Origin: CAVVSD01 sp963757125
Lineage (GTDB): Bacteria; Actinomycetota; Thermoleophilia; Solirubrobacterales; Solirubrobacteraceae
NCBI GenBank assembly: GCA_963757125.1
Contig: CAVWQP010000009.1
Coordinates: 372,001-436,000 of the forward strand
DNA: 64,000 bases
Direction of reading: 5' to 3'
The translations under genes and the position numbers were made by a program. Position 1 is the first letter of the stretch; each line of letters starts with the position of its first letter. The notes under the pieces were generated by a model. That model searched no databases. It was not told the DNA's origin and saw only the letters and a program-made list of their open reading frames with translations. Below are positions 26,653-35,164 of this stretch, piece by piece.

Positions 26653-26822
26653 GCGCGCGGCGTCGCAGCATCTGGGCGCCGCGGCTGCTCGTGCTCAGCA
26701 CGGTCGCGCTCGTGATCTGCTTCGCGGTGCCGGGCACCGTGCGCGGGCTGTTCGCCTTCGTGTGGGTCGCGCTCGCACTGGGGGCGATGGCGCTGGAGTG
26801 GACCGCGCGACGGCGCGCATAG
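26649..26822 (+). CDS. Small two-helix membrane protein, 57 residues
   Basis: Begins at GTG 26649 overlapping the previous stop. Two hydrophobic segments (LLVLSTVALVICFAVPG and LFAFVWVALALGAMALEW) with basic residues at both ends suggest a helical hairpin with both termini in the cytoplasm. It is the last gene of the APC permease operon. Function unknown. It is too short for family assignment but its codon use and coupling argue for translation. Confidence 0.65.
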   Translation: MSARRRSIWAPRLLVLSTVALVICFAVPGTVRGLFAFVWVALALGAMALEWTARRRA

Positions 26823-26882
26823 CTCGCGGCACCACGCGGTCGGGGTACGGGTATCCGTAGCGACGGGTGCGGCCCAGCTCTT

Positions 26883-26888
26883 TAGTTT
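26883..26888 (+). promoter_or_regulatory. -10 box of the MMPL transporter gene
   Basis: TAGTTT, 6 bases before the ATG at 26895; consistent with a leaderless mRNA. Confidence 0.4.
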
Positions 26889-26894
26889 CGCTTC

Positions 26895-29072
26895 ATGCGC
26901 AAGCTCGCCGCGTGGTGCCACGACCGTCGCCGTACCGTGCTCGGCCTCTGGGTCGGAGCCTTCCTGCTCGCCGCAGTGCTCTGGGGCACTGTCGCCAGCG
27001 ACTACGTCAACAACTTCCGCCTGCCCGGGACCGAGTCCCAGCGGGCGTACGACCTGCTGAAGGACCGCTTCCCGCAGCAGTCGGGTGACACGGCCAGCGT
27101 CGTGTTCGCCGTCGACGACGGCAACGTCCTCGCGGCGAGCCACCGGCCGCAGATCGAGAAGGCGATCGGCGAGATCAAGAAGTCGCCGGCGGTGCTCTCC
27201 GTCAGCGATCCCTTCGCGGAGGGCGCGCCGGTGTCGAAGGACGGCCGGATCACCTTCGCGCAGATCCAGTTCCGCCAAGGCGCAGGTGACGTCGACGCCA
27301 CGCAGGTCAAGACGATGGCGGACGACACCCTGAAGCTCGACGGGCAGGGCGGGGTCCAGGTCGCACTCGGTGGCGACATCATCCACTGGTCGACGGCCGA
27401 GCAGGGCGGCGCCGGTGAGATCTTCGGCCTCATCGTCGCGGCGGTCGTGCTGTTCCTGACGCTCGGCGTCGTCGCGATGGGCCTGCCGCTGCTCAACGCG
27501 CTGTTCGCGATGGTCGTGAGCCTCTCGCTCATGGCCGTGGTCGGCACCCGGCTGCTGGACGTCGTGGACTGGACGCCGCAGCTCGCGGCCATGCTCGGCA
27601 TCGGCGTCGGCATCGACTACGCGCTGCTGATCCTCAACCGCTTCCGCCTCGAACGCGGCGCGGGGCGCGACGTCCGCGAGGCGACGCTCATCTCGATCGA
27701 CACCTCGGGCCGCGCCGTGCTGTTCGCCGGCATCGTCGTCGTGATCGCGATGCTCGGCATGCTGCTGCTCGGCATCTCGTTCCTCTACGGCCCGGCGATC
27801 GGCGCCGCGCTCGCCGTCCTCGCGACGATGACGGCGTCGCTGACCCTGATGCCGGCGCTGCTGAGCAAGATCGGCGGCCGCATCAAGCCGGCGAAGAACG
27901 TGGGTGGGGCCGACGAGGAGCGCGGCTTCGCCGCACGCTGGAGCGGGTTCGTGGCGCGCCGCCCGGTGCCGGTGGCGATCCTCGCGCTCGTGGTGCTCCT
28001 CGCGCTCGCGGCGCCCGCGCTGCACATGCGCCTGGCGACGAGCGACGCGAGCACGTACAAGAAGGACGACACGACGCGCGTCGCCTACGACAAGCTCAAG
28101 GAGGGCTTCGGCGCCGGCTTCAACGCCCCGCTGCTGCTCGCGGTCGAGCTGCCGAGGTCGGGTGACAAGGCTGCGCTGACGCAGATCTCCGACGCGCTGG
28201 GCAAGCAGGACGGGATCGCACAGGTCCTCCCGCCGCAGCTCAACGACCGCGGGGACACGGCGACGATGATCGCCTACCCGACGACCACGCCACAGGACGA
28301 GCAGACCGACGAGACCGTCAAGACGGCGCGCAACGAGACGTTGCCGCCGATCGAGCGGGAGACCGGGGCGCGCGTGTCGATCGGTGGGACGACGGCGTCG
28401 AACCTCGACTTCTCGCAGACGATCCGCGACAAGCTGCCGCTGTTCATCGGCGTCGTCGTGGGCCTGTCGCTGCTGCTGCTCATGATGGTCTTCCGGTCCA
28501 TCCTGATCCCGATCAAGGCGGGCATCTTCAACCTGCTGTCGATCGGCGGCGCGTTCGGCGTCGTGACGCTGATCTTCCAGGACGGCAACCTCTCCGGCCT
28601 GTTCGGCGGCGCGACGGGACCGATCGAGTCCTTCCTGCCGATCCTGGTGTTCGCCGTCGTGTTCGGCCTCTCGATGGACTACGAGGTGTTCCTCGTGTCA
28701 CGGATGCACGAGGAGTGGACCCGGACGGGCAACGCCCGCTACGCGGTGCAGCACGGGCTGGCGATGACCGGGCGCGTGGTCACCGCGGCGGCGATCATCA
28801 TGATCGCGGTCTTCGGCGCCTTCGCGATCGGCAACGAGCGGGCGCTGGCGATGATGGGCGTCGGGTTCGCCGCGGCGATCTTCATCGACGCGTTCATCAT
28901 CCGGTTGCTGCTCCTGCCCGCGGTGATGCACATCTTCGGGCCGGCGATGTGGTGGATGCCCTCGTGGCTCGAGAAGCGCCTGCCGCGGCTGCACATCGAA
29001 TCCGAGGATCAGCTCCACGAGCCCGCCGCGGACGCCGAGGCGCCCGAGCGCGAGCCCGCCGGGGTCAGCTAG
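26895..29072 (+). CDS. MMPL family RND-type transporter
   Basis: A 725-residue protein with 11-12 membrane helices in the MMPL/HAE2 arrangement: helix 1, a large periplasmic-type loop, five helices, then the same pattern again. The two motifs around the proton-relay aspartates are GVGIDYALLILNRFR and GLSMDYEVFLVSR. Actinobacterial relatives export lipids, glycolipids or drugs using the proton gradient. No lipid biosynthesis genes flank it. It is one of two MMPL proteins in this window. Its stop shares CTAG with the APH-like gene on the other strand. Confidence 0.9.
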   Translation: MRKLAAWCHDRRRTVLGLWVGAFLLAAVLWGTVASDYVNNFRLPGTESQRAYDLLKDRFPQQSGDTASVVFAVDDGNVLAASHRPQIEKAIGEIKKSPAVLSVSDPFAEGAPVSKDGRITFAQIQFRQGAGDVDATQVKTMADDTLKLDGQGGVQVALGGDIIHWSTAEQGGAGEIFGLIVAAVVLFLTLGVVAMGLPLLNALFAMVVSLSLMAVVGTRLLDVVDWTPQLAAMLGIGVGIDYALLILNRFRLERGAGRDVREATLISIDTSGRAVLFAGIVVVIAMLGMLLLGISFLYGPAIGAALAVLATMTASLTLMPALLSKIGGRIKPAKNVGGADEERGFAARWSGFVARRPVPVAILALVVLLALAAPALHMRLATSDASTYKKDDTTRVAYDKLKEGFGAGFNAPLLLAVELPRSGDKAALTQISDALGKQDGIAQVLPPQLNDRGDTATMIAYPTTTPQDEQTDETVKTARNETLPPIERETGARVSIGGTTASNLDFSQTIRDKLPLFIGVVVGLSLLLLMMVFRSILIPIKAGIFNLLSIGGAFGVVTLIFQDGNLSGLFGGATGPIESFLPILVFAVVFGLSMDYEVFLVSRMHEEWTRTGNARYAVQHGLAMTGRVVTAAAIIMIAVFGAFAIGNERALAMMGVGFAAAIFIDAFIIRLLLLPAVMHIFGPAMWWMPSWLEKRLPRLHIESEDQLHEPAADAEAPEREPAGVS

Positions 29073-29893
29073 TCGGTACTGGTCGCTTCCGCCATGCGGC
29101 GCAGCCGGGCGGCCCAGTCAGGGTCGTCCGGCTCGACGTCGCCCGCCTCGCCCGCGGCGCGCACGTGCACCCACGCACGGGCGCGCTCGGGATCGAGGTC
29201 CGCCGCCTCGGCGTAGATCGCGACCCAGCGCAGGGCGGTCGCGTCGTCGGGGACCGCCGGGACGAGCGGGTCCAGCAGCGCCCAGACGTCCGCGTGGCGG
29301 TCACCCCGGGCGGCGTGCGGGTCGACGACCTTCCAGGCGCCGCCGTCGCGCAGGACGTTGCCGCCGTGCAGGTCGGCGTGGAGCAGGACGTCGTCGTCTC
29401 TTGGCTGCGCGAGCGGGCCGGGGTTCCACCGCGCCGCGTAGTCGGCGAGGGGCACGAACGCGCCGGGCGCCGGCCCGGCGGCGTGCAGCCTGGCGGCGAG
29501 GAGTCCGAGGGTGCGCAGCCGGTCCTCGAATCCGAGGCCCGCGTCGTCGAGCGTCGTCCCCGGCCGCAGGCGCTGCATGAGGTAGGTGAAGCCGTCGTCG
29601 CGACGGCCGTGGAGGACGGGGACGATCCCGGTCGGCCGCCAGTGCTCCAGCGCGTCGGGCTGGGAGGCGATGAGGACGTCGTCGTCGTGGTCGCGCGGGC
29701 TGACCTTCAGGACGAGGTCGCGCGTGGCGAGGACCGCGCCGACGTGGCCGCCGGGGAGCGGCTGCGCGCCGGTGAGCGCCCAGGCGGCGATCGCGTCGTC
29801 CACGCGGGCCTCGACGTCGCGGGCCATGCGCTCGACGTCCGCGTCCGGCCAGTAGGTGCGCCAGCGCCGGGGGAGGTCGTCGGAGATCCGCAT
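29069..29893 (-). CDS. Aminoglycoside phosphotransferase family protein (APH(6)-like)
   Basis: A 274-residue small-molecule kinase of the APH fold, with the catalytic loop LLHADLHGGNVLR and the metal-binding segment KVVDPHAARGD. The DPH form in place of the usual D-x-x is typical of streptomycin-6-kinase-like members. The ATP loop is weakly seen around LPGGHVGAVLAT. It might phosphorylate an aminoglycoside or an endogenous sugar or amine; resistance is not implied by sequence. The ATG at 29893 begins the conserved domain; an in-frame start at 29932 overlaps the neighbour's end. Confidence 0.8.
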   Translation of the reverse strand: MRISDDLPRRWRTYWPDADVERMARDVEARVDDAIAAWALTGAQPLPGGHVGAVLATRDLVLKVSPRDHDDDVLIASQPDALEHWRPTGIVPVLHGRRDDGFTYLMQRLRPGTTLDDAGLGFEDRLRTLGLLAARLHAAGPAPGAFVPLADYAARWNPGPLAQPRDDDVLLHADLHGGNVLRDGGAWKVVDPHAARGDRHADVWALLDPLVPAVPDDATALRWVAIYAEAADLDPERARAWVHVRAAGEAGDVEPDDPDWAARLRRMAEATSTD

Positions 29894-29928
29894 CAGAGCG
29901 CGTCCACGACCGCGAGGGGAGTCGGCCC

Positions 29929-31395
29929 TCAACCGATGAGAACCCCGCCGTCCGCGCGGGGGTCCGACCCGGCGCTCAACCCGTCGGGGCCCAGGCGCGA
30001 GGCCTGCACGTGGCCGGTCCTGCCGGTGGGCGCGTCGAGCCGGTGGAAGCCGATGCCCGCGCTCGCAGCCTCCGCCTCCGGTGCGTCCGCCTCCGGCTCG
30101 GCGAGCACGGTCTCGCCGTCGCCGTAGCCGAGGTCGGCGCCGCCGACGATCCAGCGCGGGCGCCCGACGGCGGTCTGCAGGTCCGACGACGGGTCGGCCA
30201 CGGCGCTCGCGACCTGGGCCAGGATCTGCGGCTGCGCGCGGCCGCCCTGGCAGCCGAAGGCGATGACCGCGTCACCGGCATGGACCATCGACGGGCACAG
30301 CGTGTGCGGCGGCCGGGCGCCGGGGGCGAGGCAGCCGGGGTGGCCGGGCTCGAGGCTGAAGCCGCCGCCGCGGTTGTGCAGGACGATGCCGGTCTCCGGC
30401 TCCAGCAGCCCGGAGCCGAAGTGCGCGTACAGGCTCTGGATGAGGGTCACCGCGCGGCCCTCCTCGTCCACGGCGGTCATCGCGACGGTGTCGCCCGACG
30501 CGCGCGGGGACGCCATGACGCCCGAGTCCTCGGCGGCGCGCGCCTCGCGCAGCGCGTCGAGGTCGATCTCGCCGACGTGCGGGTCGCCGAGCAGGTGGTC
30601 GCGCGCCGCGTTCGCCGCGCGGGTGCGGTGCAGATCCAGCCGCCCGTTCTCGACCCCGGCGAGCATCGCCAGCAGGGTCACGCCCTGCGTCGGGGGCGGG
30701 GCGACGTGCCACGTGGCCCCGAGCGCCTCGCCGACGAGCGGCTCGGTGATCTGCACCTCGTGGGCCGCCATGTCCTCGATGGTCATCGCGGAGCCGAGCG
30801 AGGCGAGGAACGCGGCGATGCGCTCGCCGATCGGCCCGCCGTAGATGGCGGCGATCCCGTCGTCGGCGACCGTCCGCAGGGAGGCCGCGAGCGCGGGCTG
30901 GCGCAGGAGGTCGCCGGTCTTGGCGGTGCCGAAGACCGAGCGCAGGCCGGGGTCGGCGGCGATCGCGTCCTGGCGGTTGACGATCGCGCGCGCCAGATCC
31001 GGCGCGACCGGCAGGCCCTCCTCCGCGAGCGTGGCCGCGGCGTGCAGGTGGTGGGAGAGCGGCAGCGTCGCGCCCATCTTCGAGAGCGCGTCCCAGCCGG
31101 CCGCGATCCCGGGCACGGTGACCGGGTGCGGGCCCTGGCCGGGCATGCGCTCGTGGGCGGCGCGGATGGCGTCCACGTCGACGCCGACCGGCGCGGCGCC
31201 GGCGGACAGCACCGCGTGCACCGTGCCGTCGGGGTCGCGGACGAGGGCGATGAGATCGCCGCCCAGGTGGTTCTGGTGCGAGTACGCGACGATGAGCGTG
31301 GTCGCGGCGGCGAGCGCGACGTCCAGCGCGTTGCCGCCCGATGCGCGGGCGGCGTCCAGCGCGGCGGTATGCGGCGCGGCGAGGGCGGTTCTCAT
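29929..31395 (-). CDS. Gamma-glutamyltranspeptidase family protein
   Basis: A 488-residue Ntn-hydrolase of the GGT family. The nucleophile Thr that starts the small subunit after self-cleavage is in SGDTVAMTAVDEEG (about residue 332), followed by the conserved GSGLLEPETGIVLHNRG and GCQGGRAQPQIL motifs. No signal peptide is visible, so a cytoplasmic role (glutathione analogue or gamma-glutamyl compound hydrolysis) is likelier than a secreted one. The family also includes cephalosporin acylase-like enzymes. Confidence 0.85.
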   Translation of the reverse strand: MRTALAAPHTAALDAARASGGNALDVALAAATTLIVAYSHQNHLGGDLIALVRDPDGTVHAVLSAGAAPVGVDVDAIRAAHERMPGQGPHPVTVPGIAAGWDALSKMGATLPLSHHLHAAATLAEEGLPVAPDLARAIVNRQDAIAADPGLRSVFGTAKTGDLLRQPALAASLRTVADDGIAAIYGGPIGERIAAFLASLGSAMTIEDMAAHEVQITEPLVGEALGATWHVAPPPTQGVTLLAMLAGVENGRLDLHRTRAANAARDHLLGDPHVGEIDLDALREARAAEDSGVMASPRASGDTVAMTAVDEEGRAVTLIQSLYAHFGSGLLEPETGIVLHNRGGGFSLEPGHPGCLAPGARPPHTLCPSMVHAGDAVIAFGCQGGRAQPQILAQVASAVADPSSDLQTAVGRPRWIVGGADLGYGDGETVLAEPEADAPEAEAASAGIGFHRLDAPTGRTGHVQASRLGPDGLSAGSDPRADGGVLIG

Positions 31396-31476
31396 GCCCC
31401 GAAGCCTTCCAGCAACACGACCCGCGCGTGTGCAAGCCTGGAGCCGAGGTATGCCCGCCCGCCCAACGGACTGCAA

Positions 31477-31482
31477 TAAGGT
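31477..31482 (+). promoter_or_regulatory. -10 box of the GH5 gene
   Basis: TAAGGT, 7 bases before the GTG at 31490; it rules against GTG 31481, which lies in the box. Confidence 0.45.
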
Positions 31483-31489
31483 GCATGGC

Positions 31490-32977
31490 GTGCTGCGTCG
31501 TGCGTCACTCCTCGCTGTCACGCTCTCGCTCGTGCTCTCCGCGACGGCCGGTGCGGCCGTGATCCACCCGCCGCTGCGCACCTCTGGCTCCAGGATCGTC
31601 GATCGGGACGACCACACGGTCGTGCTCCAGGGCGTCAACTGGTTCGGCTTCGAGACGAGCGCGCACGTGCCGCACGGGCTCTGGTCGCGCGATCTCGGCG
31701 ACATGATGGGCCAGATCCGGCAGATGGGCTTCAACACGATCCGGCTGCCGTTCTCGCTGCAGGCGCTGGACTCCGACGCCCCGGTGACGAGCCCGGACTT
31801 CTCGAACGGGCGCAACGCCGCCCTGAAGGGCAAGACGCCGCAGGAGGCGATGGACGTCGTCGTCGACGCCGCGGCGCGCGCCGGGCTCATGGTCCTGCTG
31901 GAGAACCACTCCCTGGCCGACGACGGCTACTCCTACGGCCTCTGGTACGGCCAGGCGGGCTACGACGAGGACGACTGGGTGGACCGGTGGCAGGCGCTCG
32001 CCCGCCGCTATCGCGACCGGCCGAACGTCATCGGCGCCGATCTGAAGAACGAGCCGCACGGGGACGCGACGTGGGGCACCGGCGGCCCGACCGACTGGCA
32101 GCGGGCCGCGACCCGGGCGGGCAACGCGGTCACGGCGCTCGCGCCGAACTGGCTCATCGTCGTCGAGGGCATCGAGAAGCCCGTCGCCGGCGGGAAGCTC
32201 GATCGACACTGGTGGGGCGGCAACCTCGAAGGCGTCCGTCGGCATCCCGTGCGCCTGAAGCGCGCCGACCGGCTCGTGTACTCGCCGCACGAGTACGGCC
32301 CGGGCGTCTTCCCGCAGCCCTGGTTCGGTCGCCCGGACACCGCCAAGCAGCTCGAGCGGCGCTGGCGCGACGGCTGGGGCTTCATCGCCGAGAACGACAT
32401 CGCACCGCTGCTCATCGGCGAGTTCGGCGGGCGCAAGGTCGACGTGGCGAGCGACGAGGGCCGCTGGCAGCGCCAGTTCCTCGATCACCTCGCCCGGACG
32501 GGCATCTCCTGGACCTATTGGGCCCTGAACCCCGACTCCGGCGACACCGGCGGCGTGCTCACCGACGACTGGCAGACGCCGGATCGCGACAAGCTCGCCC
32601 TGCTGCAGCGGACGATCCGCCGCCAGCCCATCGGCCATGTCGCACCTGCGAATTCACGGGAGTCGGTGCGAGGGTCTCAGCCTCGACCTGAGCCTCAGAC
32701 AGGTCTGAAGGCGTCCGTCGTGGTCGAGAACCGGTGGGAGACCGGCTGGTGCGGGCACCTGGAGATCACCGGCGACGACGGCGCCGACCTCTCCGGGGCC
32801 ACGATCGGCTTCGCGCTCCCCGCGGGAACGCGGATCACGCAGAGCTGGAACGGCGACTTCTCCGCCGCCGAGGGTCGCGTGCGCGTGGGCCTGCCCGCGT
32901 GGGCGCGCGCGCCGATGACCGCGACGGGCTTCTGCGTCTCCGGCACCGGCGCTGCGTCCGATGTCCGGGTCGGCTGA
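31490..32977 (+). CDS. Secreted glycoside hydrolase family 5 (cellulase-type) with C-terminal CBM2-like module
   Basis: A 495-residue secreted enzyme: signal peptide (1-23), a GH5 TIM barrel (about 35-380) and a C-terminal beta-sandwich (about 405-495). The acid/base glutamate is in ADLKNEPHG, the nucleophile in LIGEFGG, and VYSPHEYGPG and WTYWALNPDSGD match the cellulase active-site signature. The C-terminal module (NRWETGWCGHLEI, ITQSWNGDF, two cysteines) resembles CBM2 and would bind cellulose or chitin. It starts at GTG 31490. Confidence 0.88.
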   Translation: MLRRASLLAVTLSLVLSATAGAAVIHPPLRTSGSRIVDRDDHTVVLQGVNWFGFETSAHVPHGLWSRDLGDMMGQIRQMGFNTIRLPFSLQALDSDAPVTSPDFSNGRNAALKGKTPQEAMDVVVDAAARAGLMVLLENHSLADDGYSYGLWYGQAGYDEDDWVDRWQALARRYRDRPNVIGADLKNEPHGDATWGTGGPTDWQRAATRAGNAVTALAPNWLIVVEGIEKPVAGGKLDRHWWGGNLEGVRRHPVRLKRADRLVYSPHEYGPGVFPQPWFGRPDTAKQLERRWRDGWGFIAENDIAPLLIGEFGGRKVDVASDEGRWQRQFLDHLARTGISWTYWALNPDSGDTGGVLTDDWQTPDRDKLALLQRTIRRQPIGHVAPANSRESVRGSQPRPEPQTGLKASVVVENRWETGWCGHLEITGDDGADLSGATIGFALPAGTRITQSWNGDFSAAEGRVRVGLPAWARAPMTATGFCVSGTGAASDVRVG

Positions 32978-32989
32978 GGCGGATACCCC

Positions 32990-32995
32990 TAACGT
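32990..32995 (+). promoter_or_regulatory. -10 box of greA
   Basis: TAACGT, 9 bases before the ATG at 33005. Confidence 0.4.
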
Positions 32996-33004
32996 TGGGC
33001 CGCT

Positions 33005-33472
33005 ATGTCCGACGACAACCAGATCAGCCCTGAGGGCCTCGAGGCCCTGAAGGCCGAGATCCAGCGCCTCGAGGAGGTCGAGCGACCCGCGATCGCCGAC
33101 CGCATCCGCACCGCCCGCGAGTGGGGCGACCTCAAGGAGAACGCCGAGTACCACTCGGCGAAGAACGACCAGTCGTTCCTGGAGACCCGCATCCTGCGCC
33201 TCAACCAGCGCCTGCGGGCAGCGAACGTCGTGGACGGGCCTGCCACCGGCGGCGCGGTGGGATTCGGCAGCGAGGTCCGCGTGCGCGACGAGGAGTCGGG
33301 CAAGGAGCTCACCTGGCGCCTCGTCGGCGCGACCGAGGCCGATCTCTCCGCCGGGCGCCTCTCCATGGAGTCCCCGGTGGCCCAGGCGCTCTCCGGGCAC
33401 CGCGAGGGCGACGACGTCGCCGTGCAGACCCCGCGCGGCGAGCGCCGGTACACGATCCTCGGCGTCTCCTGA
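33005..33472 (+). CDS. greA: Transcription elongation factor GreA
   Basis: A 155-residue GreA: N-terminal coiled coil (about 10-75) with the tip motif EWGDLKENAEYHSAK carrying acidic residues that assist RNA polymerase in cleaving backtracked RNA, then the C-terminal FKBP-like domain (GSEVRVRDEESGKE to the end) with SPVAQALSGHREGD. The length is normal for the family. It stands alone, between the GH5 and GT2 genes, and has its own -10 box. Confidence 0.95.
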   Translation: MSDDNQISPEGLEALKAEIQRLEEVERPAIADRIRTAREWGDLKENAEYHSAKNDQSFLETRILRLNQRLRAANVVDGPATGGAVGFGSEVRVRDEESGKELTWRLVGATEADLSAGRLSMESPVAQALSGHREGDDVAVQTPRGERRYTILGVS

Positions 33473-33481
33473 CGTTTCGCG

Positions 33482-33499
33482 GCCGCCGGCCCCGGCGGC
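33482..33499 (+). terminator. Possible greA terminator hairpin
   Basis: An 8-bp GCCGCCGG/CCGGCGGC stem with a 2-base loop, 9 bases after the greA stop. It lacks a T run, so it is only a candidate. Confidence 0.3.
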
Positions 33500-33522
33500 T
33501 GCGAGACCTTCTGCGAGACCTT
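33499..33522 (+). repeat. Perfect tandem 12-base repeat
   Basis: CTGCGAGACCTT occurs twice in a row, followed by a partial third unit GCGAG, between greA and the GT2 gene. Function unknown. Confidence 0.7.
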
Positions 33523-33573
33523 GCGAGTTCGCGCAACGGAATGCGGTGCGTTGTGCGCATGTGAGGGTCCCTG

Positions 33574-34953
33574 ATGAAGCGGAGCATGGTTGCCATGGCC
33601 GCTTCGACGAACACCAACATGCCGGACCAGGAGAGCATCACCTGGTTCGACGCTGATGACGACCGCATCTCCCGCTTCGCCAAGACCGCAAGCCAGGAAG
33701 TTGTCGCCTACCGACCGCCGGCGCCCCAGGCGCCGCCCGCATCTCGCGTCGCACGACGCGTTGCCAAGCTCTACCAGGACGCCTCGCTGGCGGTGTTCCG
33801 CATGCGCCACAAGCAGGCGCGGACCGCGACCGGCAGCGTCTGCGTCGTCGTGCCGGCGCACAACGAGGAGGAGACGATCGCCCGGACGATCACGGCGCTG
33901 CTCAAGCAGACGCGCCGCCCCGACCGGATCGTGATCGTCGCCGACAACTGCACGGACCGCACGGTCGAGATCGCCCGCTCCTTCGGCAGGAACGTCACGG
34001 TCATCGAGACCGTCGGCAACAAGCACCGGAAGGTCGGCGCGCTCACCCTCGGCTGGCAGCAGCACGTGTCGCAGGGCTTCGACTACATGCTCGGCGTCGA
34101 CGCCGACACCGTCCTCTCGCCGAACTCCCTCGAGGATCTCGAGCAGGAGCTCATGGAGAACCCGAAGGCCGGCGGCATCATGGCCCGCTACACCTTCGAT
34201 CCCGAGCTCGGGCAGACGAAGTTCGCCCGCCTGCTCATCCGCCTCCAGCGGATGGAGTTCTCCTCCTGGACGCTGGACATCCTCCACCGTCGCCGCAACA
34301 CCTACGTGCTCGGCGGACAGGCCACGCTCTTCCGCGTGAAGGCCCTGCAGGAGGTCGTCGAGGGCGAGCGCCGCCACTCCCCGTGGGACCCGGAGGCGCA
34401 GGTCGAGGACATGGAGCTCACCTGGGCCCTGAACTCGCGCGGCTGGGACTGCAAGGTCTCGTCGACCGCGCGTGCCTACGCCGGCCCGATGTACACGCTG
34501 AAGTCGCTCTGGGCCCAGCGCCGCAAGTGGGACGAGGGCATGATCCGGCTGCTGCTGGGCTCCAAGCTCGGCACCGCGACGATCTACCCCTGGCGCATCC
34601 AGCTCAAGAGCGGCATGAACGCCCTGACCCGCGCGCTCTTCGCGGTCCTGCTGACCGCCTCGATCGCCGTCGACGCGTTCGCCTGGAACTGGATCTGGAT
34701 CATCCCGCCGATCCTCGCGATCCTGCTCAACCTGAAGCACGCCCGCAAGATCCCGGGGCGGACCCGCGCTGATCTCGTCATCGCCGGCACGCTGGTGCTC
34801 GTCGAGATCTACTGCATCTTCCGCCTCATGGCCTGGTTCGCCTCCTGGATGACGGTCATCGCCGGCATCCGCCGCGACGGCTGGGCCCGCCAGTACAAGG
34901 CCGAGGGTCTCCCCTCGGGTCAGACCCAGATCGCCGTCGGCGAGGTGCTGTAG
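33574..34953 (+). CDS. Glycosyltransferase family 2, membrane associated
   Basis: A 459-residue processive-type GT2. The GT-A domain contains VVVPAHNEEETI, the DxD motif LGVDADTV, the acceptor ED in VEDMELTW and QRRKWDEG (the QxxRW motif of cellulose, chitin and hyaluronan synthase relatives). Three to four membrane helices follow in the last 120 residues. It may synthesise an exported polysaccharide or glycolipid; the sugar is unknown. A 44-residue membrane protein gene follows after two bases. The start is at ATG 33574, 7 bases after GAGGG. Confidence 0.88.
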   Translation: MKRSMVAMAASTNTNMPDQESITWFDADDDRISRFAKTASQEVVAYRPPAPQAPPASRVARRVAKLYQDASLAVFRMRHKQARTATGSVCVVVPAHNEEETIARTITALLKQTRRPDRIVIVADNCTDRTVEIARSFGRNVTVIETVGNKHRKVGALTLGWQQHVSQGFDYMLGVDADTVLSPNSLEDLEQELMENPKAGGIMARYTFDPELGQTKFARLLIRLQRMEFSSWTLDILHRRRNTYVLGGQATLFRVKALQEVVEGERRHSPWDPEAQVEDMELTWALNSRGWDCKVSSTARAYAGPMYTLKSLWAQRRKWDEGMIRLLLGSKLGTATIYPWRIQLKSGMNALTRALFAVLLTASIAVDAFAWNWIWIIPPILAILLNLKHARKIPGRTRADLVIAGTLVLVEIYCIFRLMAWFASWMTVIAGIRRDGWARQYKAEGLPSGQTQIAVGEVL

Positions 34954-34955
34954 CC

Positions 34956-35090
34956 ATGCGAGACACCCTGAACCACATCCTCAGCGCCCCGCTGGACGTC
35001 GGCTGGAAGGTCCTGACCGTCCTCACGCTCATCGCGGTGCTGGACATGACCCGCACCCTCCTTCGCCGCGTGCGCCACCTCTTCCCCTGA
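34956..35090 (+). CDS. 44-residue membrane protein downstream of GT2
   Basis: A very short protein beginning MRDTLNHILSAPL, with one hydrophobic helix (GWKVLTVLTLIAVLDM) and a basic arginine-rich end. It starts 2 bases after the GT2 stop, and its stop is followed by a strong terminator at 35129-35155, so it closes the GT2 transcript. It may be an accessory subunit of the glycosyltransferase; no homologue is known to me. Confidence 0.55.
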   Translation: MRDTLNHILSAPLDVGWKVLTVLTLIAVLDMTRTLLRRVRHLFP

Positions 35091-35128
35091 CGAGGCGGCC
35101 AGCCACAACCAGGGGTTGAAGAACCGAG

Positions 35129-35155
35129 AGGCCCGCTCAGCACGAGCGGGCCTTT
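35129..35155. terminator. Bidirectional intrinsic terminator
   Basis: Stem AGGCCCGCTC (35129-35138) / GAGCGGGCCT (35144-35153), loop AGCAC, followed by TTT. It separates the GT2 operon from the convergent pyrophosphatase gene and could serve both directions. Confidence 0.8.
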
Positions 35156-35164
35156 CGTCGTCCC

